A stretch of 64,000 nt of DNA, from positions 682,001 through 746,000 of the forward strand of contig NZ_LT635477.1 of assembly GCF_900120335.1 (NCBI RefSeq), in the 5' to 3' direction. The translations under genes were made by a program, and so were the position numbers. Below, piece by piece: positions 27,721-38,307 of this stretch; positions within the stretch are counted from its first letter, which is position 1, and each line of letters opens with the position of its first letter. The notes under the pieces were generated by a model. It had not been told where the DNA came from. It did no database searches and worked only from the letters and a program-made list of their open reading frames with translations. This stretch comes from Helicobacter pylori. GTDB taxonomy: Bacteria; Campylobacterota; Campylobacteria; Campylobacterales; Helicobacteraceae.

Positions 27721-28152
27721 ATGCAAGAAATTGAAATTTTTTGCGATGGTTCTTCTTTAGGCAATCCTGGGCCAGGCGGTTATGCGGCGATTTTACGCTA
27801 TAAAGATAAAGAAAAAACCATCAGTGGGGGCGAAAATTTCACCACGAATAACCGCATGGAATTAAGAGCGCTCAATGAAGCCTTAAAAATTTTGAAACGC
27901 CCATGCCATATCACGCTTTATAGCGATTCGCAATACGTGTGCCAAGCGATCAATGTGTGGCTGACTAACTGGCAAAAAAAGAATTTTGCTAAAGTTAAAA
28001 ATGTGGATTTATGGAGAGAATTTTTAAAAGTCTCTAAAGGGCATTCTATCATGGCTGTTTGGATCAAGGGGCATAATGGGCATGCCGAAAACGAACGATG
28101 CGATAGCCTCGCTAAATTAGAGGCGCAAAAACGGGTCAAAACGACCACTTAA
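27721..28152 (+). CDS. rnhA: Ribonuclease HI
   Basis: 143 residues from the ATG at 27721, directly after the preceding stop; an upstream in-frame ATG at 27700 lies inside the previous gene. The catalytic DEDD set is visible: Asp in FCDGSSLGNPGPGG, Glu in NNRMELRAL, Asp in LYSDSQYV and Asp in NERCDSLAK. It degrades RNA in RNA-DNA hybrids. Normal length and all key residues present. Confidence 0.95.
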   Translation: MQEIEIFCDGSSLGNPGPGGYAAILRYKDKEKTISGGENFTTNNRMELRALNEALKILKRPCHITLYSDSQYVCQAINVWLTNWQKKNFAKVKNVDLWREFLKVSKGHSIMAVWIKGHNGHAENERCDSLAKLEAQKRVKTTT

Positions 28153-28160
28153 AGGGAAAA

Positions 28161-28883
28161 ATGATGAAAAACAAACGCTCTCAAAACAGCCCTTATGCAA
28201 CGCCTAATAACCCTTATCTAACGCTAGAAAAAGCTTTAGGGTATTCTTTTAAAGACAAGCGTTTATTGGAACAAGCCTTAACGCATAAATCATGCAAGCT
28301 CGCTTTAAACAATGAGCGCTTGGAATTTTTGGGCGATGCGGTGTTGGGCTTGGTGATAGGGGAGTTGCTATACCATAAATTCTATCAATACGATGAGGGC
28401 AAACTCTCTAAATTAAGGGCTTCTATTGTGAGCGCGCATGGTTTCACGAAATTAGCGAAAGCGATTGCTTTACAGGATTATTTGCGCGTCTCTTCTTCTG
28501 AAGAAATTTCTAAGGGGAGGGAAAAACCCTCTATCCTGTCAAGCGCTTTTGAGGCTTTAATGGCTGGGGTGTATTTAGAAGCAGGGTTAGCTAAGGTGCG
28601 CAAGATTATACAAAATTTACTCAATCGCGCTTACAAGCGTTTGGATTTGGAGCATTTGTTTATGGACTATAAAACCGCCTTACAGGAATTGACCCAAGCG
28701 CAATTTTGCGTGATCCCCACTTACCAATTGCTCCAAGAAAAAGGGCCTGATCACCATAAAGAATTTGAAATGGCTCTATACATTCAAGATAAAATGTATG
28801 CGACCGCTAAAGGCAAAAGTAAAAAAGAAGCCGAACAGCAATGCGCTTATCAAGCGCTTCAAAAACTTAAGGAAGCCAAATGA
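28161..28883 (+). CDS. rnc: Ribonuclease III
   Basis: 240 residues; two adjacent ATG codons (28161, 28164) could start it, and the AAAGGG site favours the second slightly. Nuclease signature [20 protein letters not shown] lies at about residues 51-70, and the later catalytic Glu is in [16 protein letters not shown]. The C-terminal dsRNA-binding domain ends in [16 protein letters not shown]. It processes rRNA precursors and sRNA-mRNA duplexes. It overlaps aroC by four bases. Confidence 0.95.
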   Translation: MMKNKRSQNSPYATPNNPYLTLEKALGYSFKDKRLLEQALTHKSCKLALNNERLEFLGDAVLGLVIGELLYHKFYQYDEGKLSKLRASIVSAHGFTKLAKAIALQDYLRVSSSEEISKGREKPSILSSAFEALMAGVYLEAGLAKVRKIIQNLLNRAYKRLDLEHLFMDYKTALQELTQAQFCVIPTYQLLQEKGPDHHKEFEMALYIQDKMYATAKGKSKKEAEQQCAYQALQKLKEAK

Positions 28884-29977
28884 ACACTTTGGGGCGTTTT
28901 TTAAGGCTAACGACTTTTGGGGAATCGCATGGGGATATGATAGGGGGGGTATTAGACGGCATGCCTAGCGGGATTAAAATAGACTATGACTTGTTAGAAA
29001 ATGAAATGAAGCGCCGCCAAGGGGGGAGGAATGTTTTCATTACGCCACGAAAAGAAGACGATAAGGTGGAAATAACAAGCGGGGTTTTTGAAGGTTTTAG
29101 CACAGGGACGCCCATAGGGTTTTTAATCCACAACCAAAGGGCTAGGAGCAAGGATTACGATAACATTAAAAACCTTTTCAGGCCTAGCCATGCGGATTTC
29201 ACTTATTTTCATAAATACGGCATCAGAGATTTTAGGGGTGGGGGGAGGAGCTCGGCCAGAGAGAGCGCTATAAGAGTGGCTGCTGGGGCGTTTGCTAAAA
29301 TGCTTTTAAGAGAAATTGGCGTTGTTTGTGAAAGCGGGATTATTAAAATTGGGGGCATTGAAGCCAAAAATTACGATTTTAATCACGCCTTAAAAAGCGA
29401 GATTTTTGCCTTAGACAAAGAACAAGAAGAAGCGCAAAAAACAGCCATTCAAAACGCTATCAAAAACCATGACAGCATAGGGGGCGTGGCTTTGATTAGA
29501 GCAAGGAGCATAAAAACCAATCAAAAGCTTCCCATTGGCTTGGGTCAAGGGCTATACGCTAAATTGGACGCTAAAATCGCTGAAGTCATGATGGGGCTTA
29601 ATGGGGTGAAAGCGGTTGAAATAGGCAAAGGGGTAGAAAGCTCTTTATTAAAAGGCTCAGAGTATAACGATTTAATGAATCAAAAAGGGTTTTTGAGCAA
29701 TCATAGCGGGGGGGTTTTAGGGGGCATGAGCAATGGGGAAGAAATCATTGTTAGAGTGCATTTCAAACCCACGCCAAGCATTTTCCAACCTCAACAAACC
29801 ATAGACATTAAGGGCAATGAATGCGAATGCTTGTTGAAAGGCAGGCATGATCCTTGCATTGCGATTAGAGGGAGCGTGGTGTGCGAAAGTTTGCTTTCGT
29901 TGGTGTTAGCCGATATGGTATTACTCAATTTGACTTCAAAAATAGAGTATTTAAAAACGATTTATAATGAGAATTAA
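28880..29977 (+). CDS. aroC: Chorismate synthase AroC
   Basis: 365 residues. Signatures: [20 protein letters not shown] at the start, [20 protein letters not shown] and [10 protein letters not shown], with a C-terminal [10 protein letters not shown]. It uses reduced FMN to turn EPSP into chorismate, the last step of the shikimate pathway. The ATGA overlap with rnc suggests co-translation. A G7 run sits at the MIGGV codons. Confidence 0.95.
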   Translation: MNTLGRFLRLTTFGESHGDMIGGVLDGMPSGIKIDYDLLENEMKRRQGGRNVFITPRKEDDKVEITSGVFEGFSTGTPIGFLIHNQRARSKDYDNIKNLFRPSHADFTYFHKYGIRDFRGGGRSSARESAIRVAAGAFAKMLLREIGVVCESGIIKIGGIEAKNYDFNHALKSEIFALDKEQEEAQKTAIQNAIKNHDSIGGVALIRARSIKTNQKLPIGLGQGLYAKLDAKIAEVMMGLNGVKAVEIGKGVESSLLKGSEYNDLMNQKGFLSNHSGGVLGGMSNGEEIIVRVHFKPTPSIFQPQQTIDIKGNECECLLKGRHDPCIAIRGSVVCESLLSLVLADMVLLNLTSKIEYLKTIYNEN

Positions 29978-29988
29978 ACGAAATTGGA

Positions 29989-29994
29989 TACAAT
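29989..29994 (+). promoter_or_regulatory. Candidate -10 box upstream of the UPF0763/DUF2603 gene
   Basis: TACAAT in TTGGATACAAT, 21 bases before the GTG start, followed by AAAAAGGATA as a ribosome site. The close spacing implies a short leader. Confidence 0.45.
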
Positions 29995-30014
29995 CAGCTT
30001 AAAAAGGATATAAA

Positions 30015-30530
30015 GTGGAAAAATTACCTAAAAAACGAGTTTCTAAAACCAAATCACAAAAACTTATCCATAGCCTAACCACCCAAAAAAACAGAGCCTT
30101 TCTCAAAAAAATCAGCGCTAATGAAATGCTTTTAGAGTTAGAAAAAGGGGCGTTTAAAAAAAATGAAGCCTACTTTATTTCTGATGAAGAAGATAAAAAT
30201 TACGTTTTAGTGCCGGACAATGTGATCTCTCTTTTGGCAGAAAACGCCCGAAAGGCTTTTGAAGCCAGGCTTAGGGCGGAATTAGAAAGGGATATTATCA
30301 CCCAAGCACCGATTGATTTTGAAGACGTGCGCGAAGTTTCCTTGCAACTATTGGAAAATTTACGCCAAAAAGACGGGAATTTGCCCAATATCAACACCTT
30401 AAACTTTGTCAAACAAATCAAAAAAGAACACCCTAATTTATTTTTTAATTTTGACAATATGTTCAAACAACCCCCTTTTAATGAGAATAATTTTGAAAAT
30501 TTTGACAATAGCGATGAGGAAAATTTTTAA
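30015..30530 (+). CDS. Conserved epsilonproteobacterial protein (DUF2603/UPF0763 type)
   Basis: 171 residues from a GTG start with AAAGGATA upstream. Basic N-terminus ([11 protein letters not shown]), then a helical middle with [42 protein letters not shown], and an acidic, Asn/Phe-rich C-terminal tail. This matches my memory of a small family restricted to Helicobacter and Campylobacter with no known function. No signal peptide or membrane segment. It overlaps the hemN start by one base. Confidence 0.65.
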
Positions 30531-31903
30531 TGCAAACCATTGATTTTGAAAAATTTTCACAATATTCCAAGCCCGGGCCACGATACACCAGCTACCCCAC
30601 AGCGGTGGAGTTTAACGAAAATTTTAATGAAGAGAGCTTGAAAACAGCATTTTTTAACCATGACAACCTCAAAAACCCCATGCCTTTATCGCTTTATACG
30701 CATTTGCCTTTTTGCAGGAGCGCGTGTTATTTTTGCGCTTGTTCAGTCATTTATACTAGCTTAGAAGAGAAAAAAGTCCGCTATATCAGTTACCTTAAAA
30801 AAGAACTCGCCCTTTTAAAAAACACGATGGACACCAACCGAGAAGTGGCGCAATTCCACTATGGCGGTGGCACGCCGACCTTTTTTTCGCCCATTCAATT
30901 AGATGAGATCACGCAAAGCATTCAAGAAGTTTTCCCCAATTTCAGTCAAGATATTGAAATGAGTTGTGAGATTGATCCTAGGCATTTCACTAAAGAACAC
31001 ATGCAAACCTTGTTTGATAGGGGGTTTAACCGCTTGAGTTTTGGGGTTCAGGATTTTGATTTGGAAGTCCAAAAAGCCATTCACCGGATCCAGCCTTTTG
31101 AAATGGTTCAAGAATCCGTGAAACTCGCCAGAGATTACGGCATCAAATCCATTAATTTTGATTTGATTTATGGCTTACCCAATCAGACTAAAGGGGGTTT
31201 TTTAAAAACTTTGGAATGGGTTTTGAAACTGGATCCGGACCGATTAGCGGTGTTCAATTACGCGCATGTGCCTTGGGTGAAAAAAACGATGCGTAAAATT
31301 GATGAAACCTTATTGCCAAGCCCTAGAGACAAACTAGAGATTTTAGAAGCTCTCATTAGTTTTTTAGAAAAAGCCAACTACCAAATGATAGGCATGGATC
31401 ATTTCGCTAAAAGCGATAATGAATTGTATTTAGCCCTTCAAAAAGCGGAATTGCGCCGTAATTTTCAAGGCTATACCACGAAAAAATTCACCCAAACCAT
31501 TGGCATTGGCGTTACGAGCATTGGCGAAGGGAGCGATTATTACACGCAAAATTATAAGGATTTGCACCATTATGAAAAAGCCCTTGATTTGGGGCATTTA
31601 CCGGTAGAAAGGGGTGTATCGCTCAGTCAAGAAGATGTTTTAAGAAAAGAAGTGATCATGCAGATGATGAGCAATTTAAAATTGGATTACTCTAAGATCG
31701 AAGAAAAATTTTCTATTGATTTTAAAGCGCATTTTAAAAAAGAATTAGAAAAATTAAAGCCTTATGAAGAAGCGGGCTTGCTTTCTTTCAACCCTAAAGG
31801 CTTTGAGATGACAAGAACAGGGGGCATGCTCGTAAGAAACATGGCCATGGAGTTTGACGCGTATTTGCGTGGGGGCGAAAAACATTTCAGTAAAACGCTA
31901 TGA
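30530..31903 (+). CDS. hemN: Oxygen-independent coproporphyrinogen III oxidase HemN
   Basis: 457 residues. The radical-SAM motif is CRSACYFCACSV (Cx3Cx2C plus an extra Cys), preceded by YTHLPF; then HYGGGTPTF, SCEIDPRHF and NRLSFGVQDFD. The N-terminal KPGPRYTSYPTAVEF is specific for true HemN as opposed to HemW. It decarboxylates coproporphyrinogen III in haem synthesis without oxygen, which suits a microaerophile. The stop overlaps the next gene by four bases. Confidence 0.95.
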   Translation: MQTIDFEKFSQYSKPGPRYTSYPTAVEFNENFNEESLKTAFFNHDNLKNPMPLSLYTHLPFCRSACYFCACSVIYTSLEEKKVRYISYLKKELALLKNTMDTNREVAQFHYGGGTPTFFSPIQLDEITQSIQEVFPNFSQDIEMSCEIDPRHFTKEHMQTLFDRGFNRLSFGVQDFDLEVQKAIHRIQPFEMVQESVKLARDYGIKSINFDLIYGLPNQTKGGFLKTLEWVLKLDPDRLAVFNYAHVPWVKKTMRKIDETLLPSPRDKLEILEALISFLEKANYQMIGMDHFAKSDNELYLALQKAELRRNFQGYTTKKFTQTIGIGVTSIGEGSDYYTQNYKDLHHYEKALDLGHLPVERGVSLSQEDVLRKEVIMQMMSNLKLDYSKIEEKFSIDFKAHFKKELEKLKPYEEAGLLSFNPKGFEMTRTGGMLVRNMAMEFDAYLRGGEKHFSKTL

Positions 31904-33201
31904 ATGAAAATGTTAATGAAAATATTTTTGAAGAAGTAGGGGACGCTTGCGTTAAGTGCGCTAAATGCGTGCCAGGTTGCACCATATACCGCATTCATAA
32001 AGACGAGGCGACTTCGCCTAGGGGCTTTTTAGATTTGATGCGCCTAAACGCTCAAAACAAGCTCCAATTAGACGCAAATTTAAAACACCTTTTAGAAACT
32101 TGTTTTTTATGCACCGCTTGCGTTGAAACCTGCCCCTTTCATTTGCCCATAGACACCTTAATAGAAAAAGCCAGAGAAAAAATCGCTCAAAAGCATGGCA
32201 TCGCTTGGTATAAAAAATCCTATTTTTCCCTTTTAAAAAACCGCAAAAAAATGGATAGGGTGTTTTCGGTAGCGCATTTTTTAGCCCCTTGCGTTTTCAA
32301 GCAAGTGGGGGATAGTTTAGAGCCTAGGGTGGTGTTTAAAGGCTTGTTCAAACGCTTCAACAAAAGCGCTCTGCCTCCCTTAAATCAAAGAAGTTTTTTA
32401 CAAAAGCATGCAGGAATAAAGCCTTTAGAAAAACCCATTCAAAAAGTGGCGATTTTTATAGGGTGCTTGAGCAATTACCATTACCAGCAAGTGGGGGAAA
32501 GCTTGTTGTATATTTTAGAAAAACTCAACATTCAAGCGATCATCCCTAAGCAAGAATGCTGCTCAGCCCCTGCGTATTTTACCGGCGATAAAGACACCAC
32601 GCTTTTTTTAGTGAAAAAAAACATAGAATGGTTTGAAAGCTATTTAGATGAAGTGGATGCGATCATTGTGCCTGAAGCCACATGCGCTAGCATGCTTATT
32701 AATGATTATTACAAGGTGTTTTTAGGCGAAACAGATAAGGATTTGTATGTGAAGCGCTTGGAAAAGATCACGCCTAAAATCTATCTGGCGAGCGTGTTTT
32801 TAGAGAAACACACCCCTTTAAAAAGTCTTTTAGAAAAAATCCCTAAGGGGAAAAAAGAGACTATCACTTATCATAACCCTTGCCATGCCAAAAAAACCCT
32901 AAACGCTCACAAAGAAGTGCGAAGCTTGCTCAATCCGCATTATGAAATTAAAGAAATACCGGACAATTGCTGCGGTTTTGGGGGGATTACGATGCAAACC
33001 GAAAAGGCGGGGTTTTCTTTAAAAGTGGGGCTTCTTAGGGCTAAAGAAATCATAAACACTCAAGCTAGAATTTTGAGCGCAGAATGCGGGGCATGCCACA
33101 TGCAATTAAACAACGCCTTAAAGTCTTTAGATGACCCTAACACCCCCTCTTTTTCACACCCTTTAGAACTCATCGCTAAAGCTTTAAAAAGCGCTGAATA
33201 G
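31900..33201 (+). CDS. GlpC/GlcF-type iron-sulfur oxidoreductase subunit
   Basis: 433 residues. Two ferredoxin-type clusters: C17, C20, C23, C27 (CVKCAKCVPGC) and C68, C71, C74, C78 (CFLCTACVETC). Two CCG domains follow, one with GCLSNYHYQQVGES and KQECCSAPAYFTGD, the other with HNPCHAKKTL and DNCCGFGGITM. This is the heterodisulfide-reductase-D-like electron-transfer subunit found with FAD-linked lactate, glycolate or glycerol-3-phosphate dehydrogenases. Old annotation is GlpC, but no glpA/B lies next to it, so the partner and substrate are open. Confidence 0.85.
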   Translation: MNENVNENIFEEVGDACVKCAKCVPGCTIYRIHKDEATSPRGFLDLMRLNAQNKLQLDANLKHLLETCFLCTACVETCPFHLPIDTLIEKAREKIAQKHGIAWYKKSYFSLLKNRKKMDRVFSVAHFLAPCVFKQVGDSLEPRVVFKGLFKRFNKSALPPLNQRSFLQKHAGIKPLEKPIQKVAIFIGCLSNYHYQQVGESLLYILEKLNIQAIIPKQECCSAPAYFTGDKDTTLFLVKKNIEWFESYLDEVDAIIVPEATCASMLINDYYKVFLGETDKDLYVKRLEKITPKIYLASVFLEKHTPLKSLLEKIPKGKKETITYHNPCHAKKTLNAHKEVRSLLNPHYEIKEIPDNCCGFGGITMQTEKAGFSLKVGLLRAKEIINTQARILSAECGACHMQLNNALKSLDDPNTPSFSHPLELIAKALKSAE

Positions 33202-33277
33202 AGGTTAAAAAGCGCTTAAAGGCATTTTTAACAATTAAAATATCAAAGAGCTTGCGAAAAGCAAGCGATAGCTTATT

Positions 33278-33372
33278 GAAAAAAGCGGTCTTCTTGGGTT
33301 AGGGGGTTGTTAAAGGGGGTTGTAGGGGGGAATTATTTCAAAATACCCCCCTATCCCCTTAAGAGTTTTACA
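33278..33372. repeat. Intergenic G/C-run hairpin repeat, plus orientation
   Basis: Left half rich in G runs (GGGTTAGGGGG, AAAGGGGG, GTAGGGGGG at 33296-33330), right half with C runs (ACCCCCCTATCCCCTTAAGAG). The halves are imperfectly complementary, and four closely spaced G runs could also form a quadruplex. A near-copy in the opposite orientation is at 50715-50812. The remainder of this 262-base gap holds a small hairpin-like CTTGCGAAAAGCAAG near 33251 and the promoter below. Confidence 0.75.
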
Positions 33373-33424
33373 ATAAAATAAAATCTAAAACGATAAAGCA
33401 AGTTAATTAAAATCCTATTTTTTA

Positions 33425-33430
33425 TATAAT
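33425..33430 (+). promoter_or_regulatory. Candidate -10 box for the Type ISP restriction-modification operon
   Basis: TATAAT after an AT-rich stretch, 34 bases before the ATG at 33464; TATAAGGAATG provides the ribosome site. It lies directly downstream of the hairpin/G-run repeat. Confidence 0.5.
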
Positions 33431-33463
33431 ACAGAACTTTAACGCCACTATAAGGAATGAAAA

Positions 33464-36400
33464 ATGCAAGAAATCAGCGCCTACGAACTCATCAAACAAA
33501 AACTGCACGCCATACCTAACCTTCGCCATAAAGGGAGCTTGTTTGAAAAAATTTCTAAGCAATTTTTACAAGAGCATGACAGCGCTAACGAATACGAGTC
33601 TATTGATCTTTGGTATGATTGGGAATTAAGGGGGAAGGAGCGCGATAAGGGGATTGATATAGTCATTCAAACGACTTCAAAAGAATACATCGCCGTGCAA
33701 TGCAAATTCCATCAAAACAGCGTCTCGTATAACGACATTTCACCTTTTTTAACCCAATTGCTAAGCGGGGTAGGGAGTGTCAAGTTTAAAAAAGGGATCA
33801 TCATCTCCACTTCTAATTTAACCTCTGAAGCCCTTAAAGCAATTGAGCAAATCAGAAGCACAGGAATGGGGATTGACATTGATGAAATCACTGAAGAGGA
33901 TTTCATTTATTCTCGCATTGATTGGGAAAAGTTTGATCCCACAAAAACCGAAGACGAAATCCCCTTATGCGATAAGAAAAGGCCGCGCCCTCACCAAACA
34001 GAAGCGATTGAAAAGACTAAAGAGTATTTTTCTGACCCTAAAAACGCTAGAGGCAAGCTCATTATGGCATGCGGGACCGGCAAAACCTACACTTCTTTAA
34101 AAATCATGGAAGCTTTAGATCCCAAGATCACGCTTTTTCTAGCGCCAAGCATCGCTTTGCTTTCTCAAACTTTTAGAGAATACGCGCAAGAAAAAAGCGA
34201 TCCCTTTTACGCTTCTATCGTGTGCAGCGATGATAAAACCGGGCAAAGTAAGAAAAATAAGAGCAAGAACGAAGACAATGATGATATTAAATTTTCTGAG
34301 CTCCCTATAAAGGCCTCCACTCGCTTGGAAGATATTTTAAGCACTTATGAAAAAGCGCAAAAAGAAAACAAGCGCTTCATTATCTTTTCAACTTATCAAA
34401 GCGCGTTGCGTATTAAAGAAGCGCAAGAAGCGGGTTTGAATGGAATCGATCTCATCATTTGCGATGAAGCCCACAGAACGGTAGGGGCTATGTATTCTAC
34501 GAATGAAAGGGACGATAAAAACGCTTTCACGCTTTGCCACAGCGATGAAAATATCAAAGCCAAAAAACGCCTGTATATGACCGCCACGCCTAAAATTTAT
34601 AGCGAAAGTTCTAAAGCTAAAGCCAAAGAGAAAGATAACGTTATCTATTCCATGGATGATGCGCAGACTTTTGGCGAAGAAATTTATACGCTCAATTTTG
34701 AAAGAGCGATCGCTTTAGATCTCTTAACCGATTATAAAGTCATCATTTTAGCGGTGCGTTCAGAAAATTTAAGCGGCGTTACTAACAGCGTGAATAAGAA
34801 AATCAGCCAGCTTGAAGCCAAAGGCACTAAATTGGATAAAAAGCTCATCAATAACGAATTTGTGTGTAAGATCGTTGGCACGCATAAAGGGCTAGCCAAG
34901 CAGGATGTGATCGCTTTAGACGATGAAAACAAAGAAGACAACGACTTGAGAAACAAAGCCGACACCTTTGTTTCTCAAAGAGCCATAAGCTTTTGTAAAA
35001 GCATACAAACGAGTAAAAATATCAAAGACTCCTTTGAAACGATCATGGAATGCTATGATGAAGAGCTGAAGAAAAAGAGTTTTAAAAACCTACAAATCAA
35101 AATCGATCATGTTGATGGCACCATGAATTGTAAGGAGAGGCTTGACAAATTAGAAAACTTGAACCAATTCGAACCTAACACTTGTAAGGTTTTGAGCAAC
35201 GCCAGGTGTTTGAGCGAAGGGGTGGATGTCCCAGCGCTTGATAGCGTTATCTTTTTTGATGGCAGAAGCGCGATGGTGGATATTATCCAAGCGGTGGGTA
35301 GGGTGATGCGAAAAGCCAAAAACAAGAAAAGAGGCTATATCATTTTGCCTATCGCTTTAAAAGAGAGTGAAATCAAAAACCTAGATGAAGCCGTCAAAAA
35401 CACCAATTTCCAAAACATTTGGAAAGTGCTAAAAGCCTTAAGAAGCCATGATTCAAGCCTCGTTGATGAAGCCACTTTCAGAGAAAAAATCAAAATTTTT
35501 GGAAGCGATGACGCAAGCAATCCAGACGATGAGGAAGAGTTAAAAAAAGATAAAACCGAGCAATCCGATCCCAAAGAAGCTCAAAAAACCCTTTTTGACG
35601 CTATCTTGCTGCAAGATCTAGCGAACGCCGTGTATAACGTCATGCCCACTAAATTAGGGGACAGGAATTATTGGGAAAATTTCGCTAAAAAAACGGGCAA
35701 TATCGCAAGAACCTTGAATAACCGCCTGAAAGAGCTTTTTGGCAAAAACCCTGAAATTTTTGACAACTTTTTAACTTCGTTAAGAGGCAATATCCATCAA
35801 AGCATCAAAGAAGAGGAAGCCTTGGACATGATCATTTCTCACATCATCACTAAGCCCATTTTTGATGCGATTTTTGGGGACAATATCCAAAACCCTATCG
35901 CAAAAGCCTTGGATAAAATGGTTTTAAAACTCTCCGATCTAGGGCTAGAAGGGGAAACTAAAGATCTTAAAAACCTCTATGAAAGCGTGAAAACCGAAGC
36001 GGCGCGCGCCAAAAGCCAAAAAACCCAACAAGAACTCATTAAAAACCTCTACAACACTTTCTTTAAAGAAGCCTTTAGAAAGCAAAGCGAAAAACTAGGG
36101 ATCGTTTATACGCCTATAGAGGTGGTGGATTTCATTTTAAGGGCCACTAACGGCATTTTGAAAAAGCATTTCAACACGGATTTTAACGATCAAAACATCA
36201 CGATTTTTGACCCCTTCACGGGCACCGGGAGTTTTATCGCTCGGTTGCTTTCCAAAGAAAATAATCTCATTAGCGATGAAGCCTTGAAAGAGAAATTTCA
36301 AAAAGGTTTGTTCGCTTTTGACATCGTGCTTTTATCTTATTATATCGCTTTAATCAATATCACCCAAGCCGCGCAAAATAGGGACAGCTCGTTAAAAAAT

Positions 36401-38307
36401 TTCAAAAACATCGCGCTCACGGACAGCTTGGATTATTTAGAAGAGAAAAACGATAAGGGGGTAATCCCTGGCTTTGAAGATTTGAAAGAAAACCAAGAAA
36501 TCAAAAACACTGTAACTGAGCAAAACATTAGAGTCATCATCGGCAACCCGCCTTATTCAAGTGGCGCTAAAAGCGAAAACGATAACAACCAAAACCTCTC
36601 ACACCCTAAGCTTGAAAGATTAGTTTATGAAAAATACGGCGAAAATTCCACATCTAGAAGTGTGGGGCAAACCACACGAGACACGCTCATCCACAGCATA
36701 CGCAGGCGAGCGATGTTGTTAAAGATAGGGGGGTGATAGGCTTTGTGGTGAACGGGGGTTTTATTGACTCTAAAAGCGCGGACGGGTTCAGGAAATGCGT
36801 GGTGCAAGAATTTTCGCACCTTTATGCGCTGAATTTGAGGGGGAATCAGCGGACTTCAGGGGAAGTGTCAAGAAAAGAGGGAGGGAAAATCTTTGATAGC
36901 GGATCGAGGGCGACGGTAGCGATCGTCTTCTTTGTGAAAGATGAGAGCGTTCAAAACAGCGCCATTCATTACTATGAAGTGGAAGACTATTTGAAAAGAG
37001 AAGCCAAACTCAATTTGCTTGCGGGTTTTGAAAATCTGGATTCGGTGCCTTTTAAGGAAATCACCCCGAATAATAAAGGCGATTGGATCAACCAAAGGAA
37101 TGACGATTTTGAAAAGCTCATCCCTTTGAAAAGAGACAAAAAATCAAAAATATTCAATACTATTTTTGATCTCAATTCTAATGGGGTGGTAAGCGGTCGT
37201 GATCCTTGGGTGTATAACTTTTCGCAAAAAACTTTAAAGCAATCGGTGCAAAACTGCATTGACACTTATAACGCTGATTTGAAGCGCTTCAATGAGCGTT
37301 TCAGGGAAGCCTTCAAACAACGCACGGCTAAAGATAAAGGTATCAAACCAGCCGATCGCTACAAGCACCTAAACGATAGAGAAATCACCACCGATAAAAC
37401 GAAAATCGCTTGGACTCGTAGTTTGAAAAAAGGATTTATTAAAAATGAAAACCTGCCAGAAAGCGGCATGGAGCGCGTAAGGTTAGCCTTGTATCGCCCT
37501 TTTAACAAACAATGGCTTTATTGGGATAAAACTTGGAATGAAGAACAATCTCAATTGCCCAAAATTTTCCCGGACAAAAGCGCGCGCAATGTGGTGATTA
37601 ATACAACCACAAGAAATTTTTGTTCACTTATAGGGGACGCTATCCCTGATACGCATTTTATAGGCGATGCTAACGCTTACCCCTTGTATTATTACGACGA
37701 TCTGGGGAACCGCTATAACGCTATCAGCGGCTATGCGCTCAACCTCTTCAGGAGGCATTATAAAGATGACTCTATCGTTGAAGAAGAGATTTTTTACTAC
37801 ATTTATGCGATTTTCCACCATAAAGGCTATTTGGAAAAATACAAAAATTCCCTCACCAAAGAAGCGCCGCGAATCGCTTTGAGCGAAGACTTTAAAGAAC
37901 TCTCTATGCTTGGCAAAGAATTAGCCGAGTTGCACCTGAACTATGAGAGCGGGGAAATGCACGATAGCGTTAAACATAACCTACTAGAGAACGCCGAAGT
38001 GGAGGGCTATTATGATGTGGTTCAAATGAAAAAGGATAAAAAAGGGGATAGTATCATTTATAACGACCATATCACCATCACTCAAATCCCTAAAAAAGCC
38101 TTTGACTATGTAATTAATGGCAAAAGCGCGATTGACTGGGTGATCGAACGCTATTCAATCACTAAAGATAAAGACAGCTTGATTGAAAACAACCCGAACG
38201 ATTACGCCGGCGGCCAATACGTTTTTGAACTCCTTTGTAGGGTCATCACCCTTTCGGTAAAAAGCGTGGATTTGATTGAAAAGATCAGCGAGAAGAGGTT
38301 TGAGTGA
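33464..38307 (+). pseudogene. Type ISP-like single-polypeptide restriction-modification enzyme, split by one frameshift
   Basis: About 1613 codons in two frames: 33464-36736 (1090 codons) and 36733-38307 (524 codons). Order: Mrr-like nuclease with D65 and Q79-x-K81 (GIDIVIQ, AVQCKFH); helicase with Walker A ACGTGKT (203-209), DEAH (334-337) and TATPKIY; gamma-class N6-adenine methyltransferase with DPFTGTGSF (916) and NPPY (1028); then target-recognition sequence. The join should read SIRRASDVVKDRGVIGFV: the first frame gives SIRR, and the second gives ASDVVKDRGVIGF. One missing base near 36705-36706 explains it. LlaGI-type enzymes share this layout and length. As written, the second part could start at GTG 36733, but the enzyme is probably inactive. 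Confidence 0.88.
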
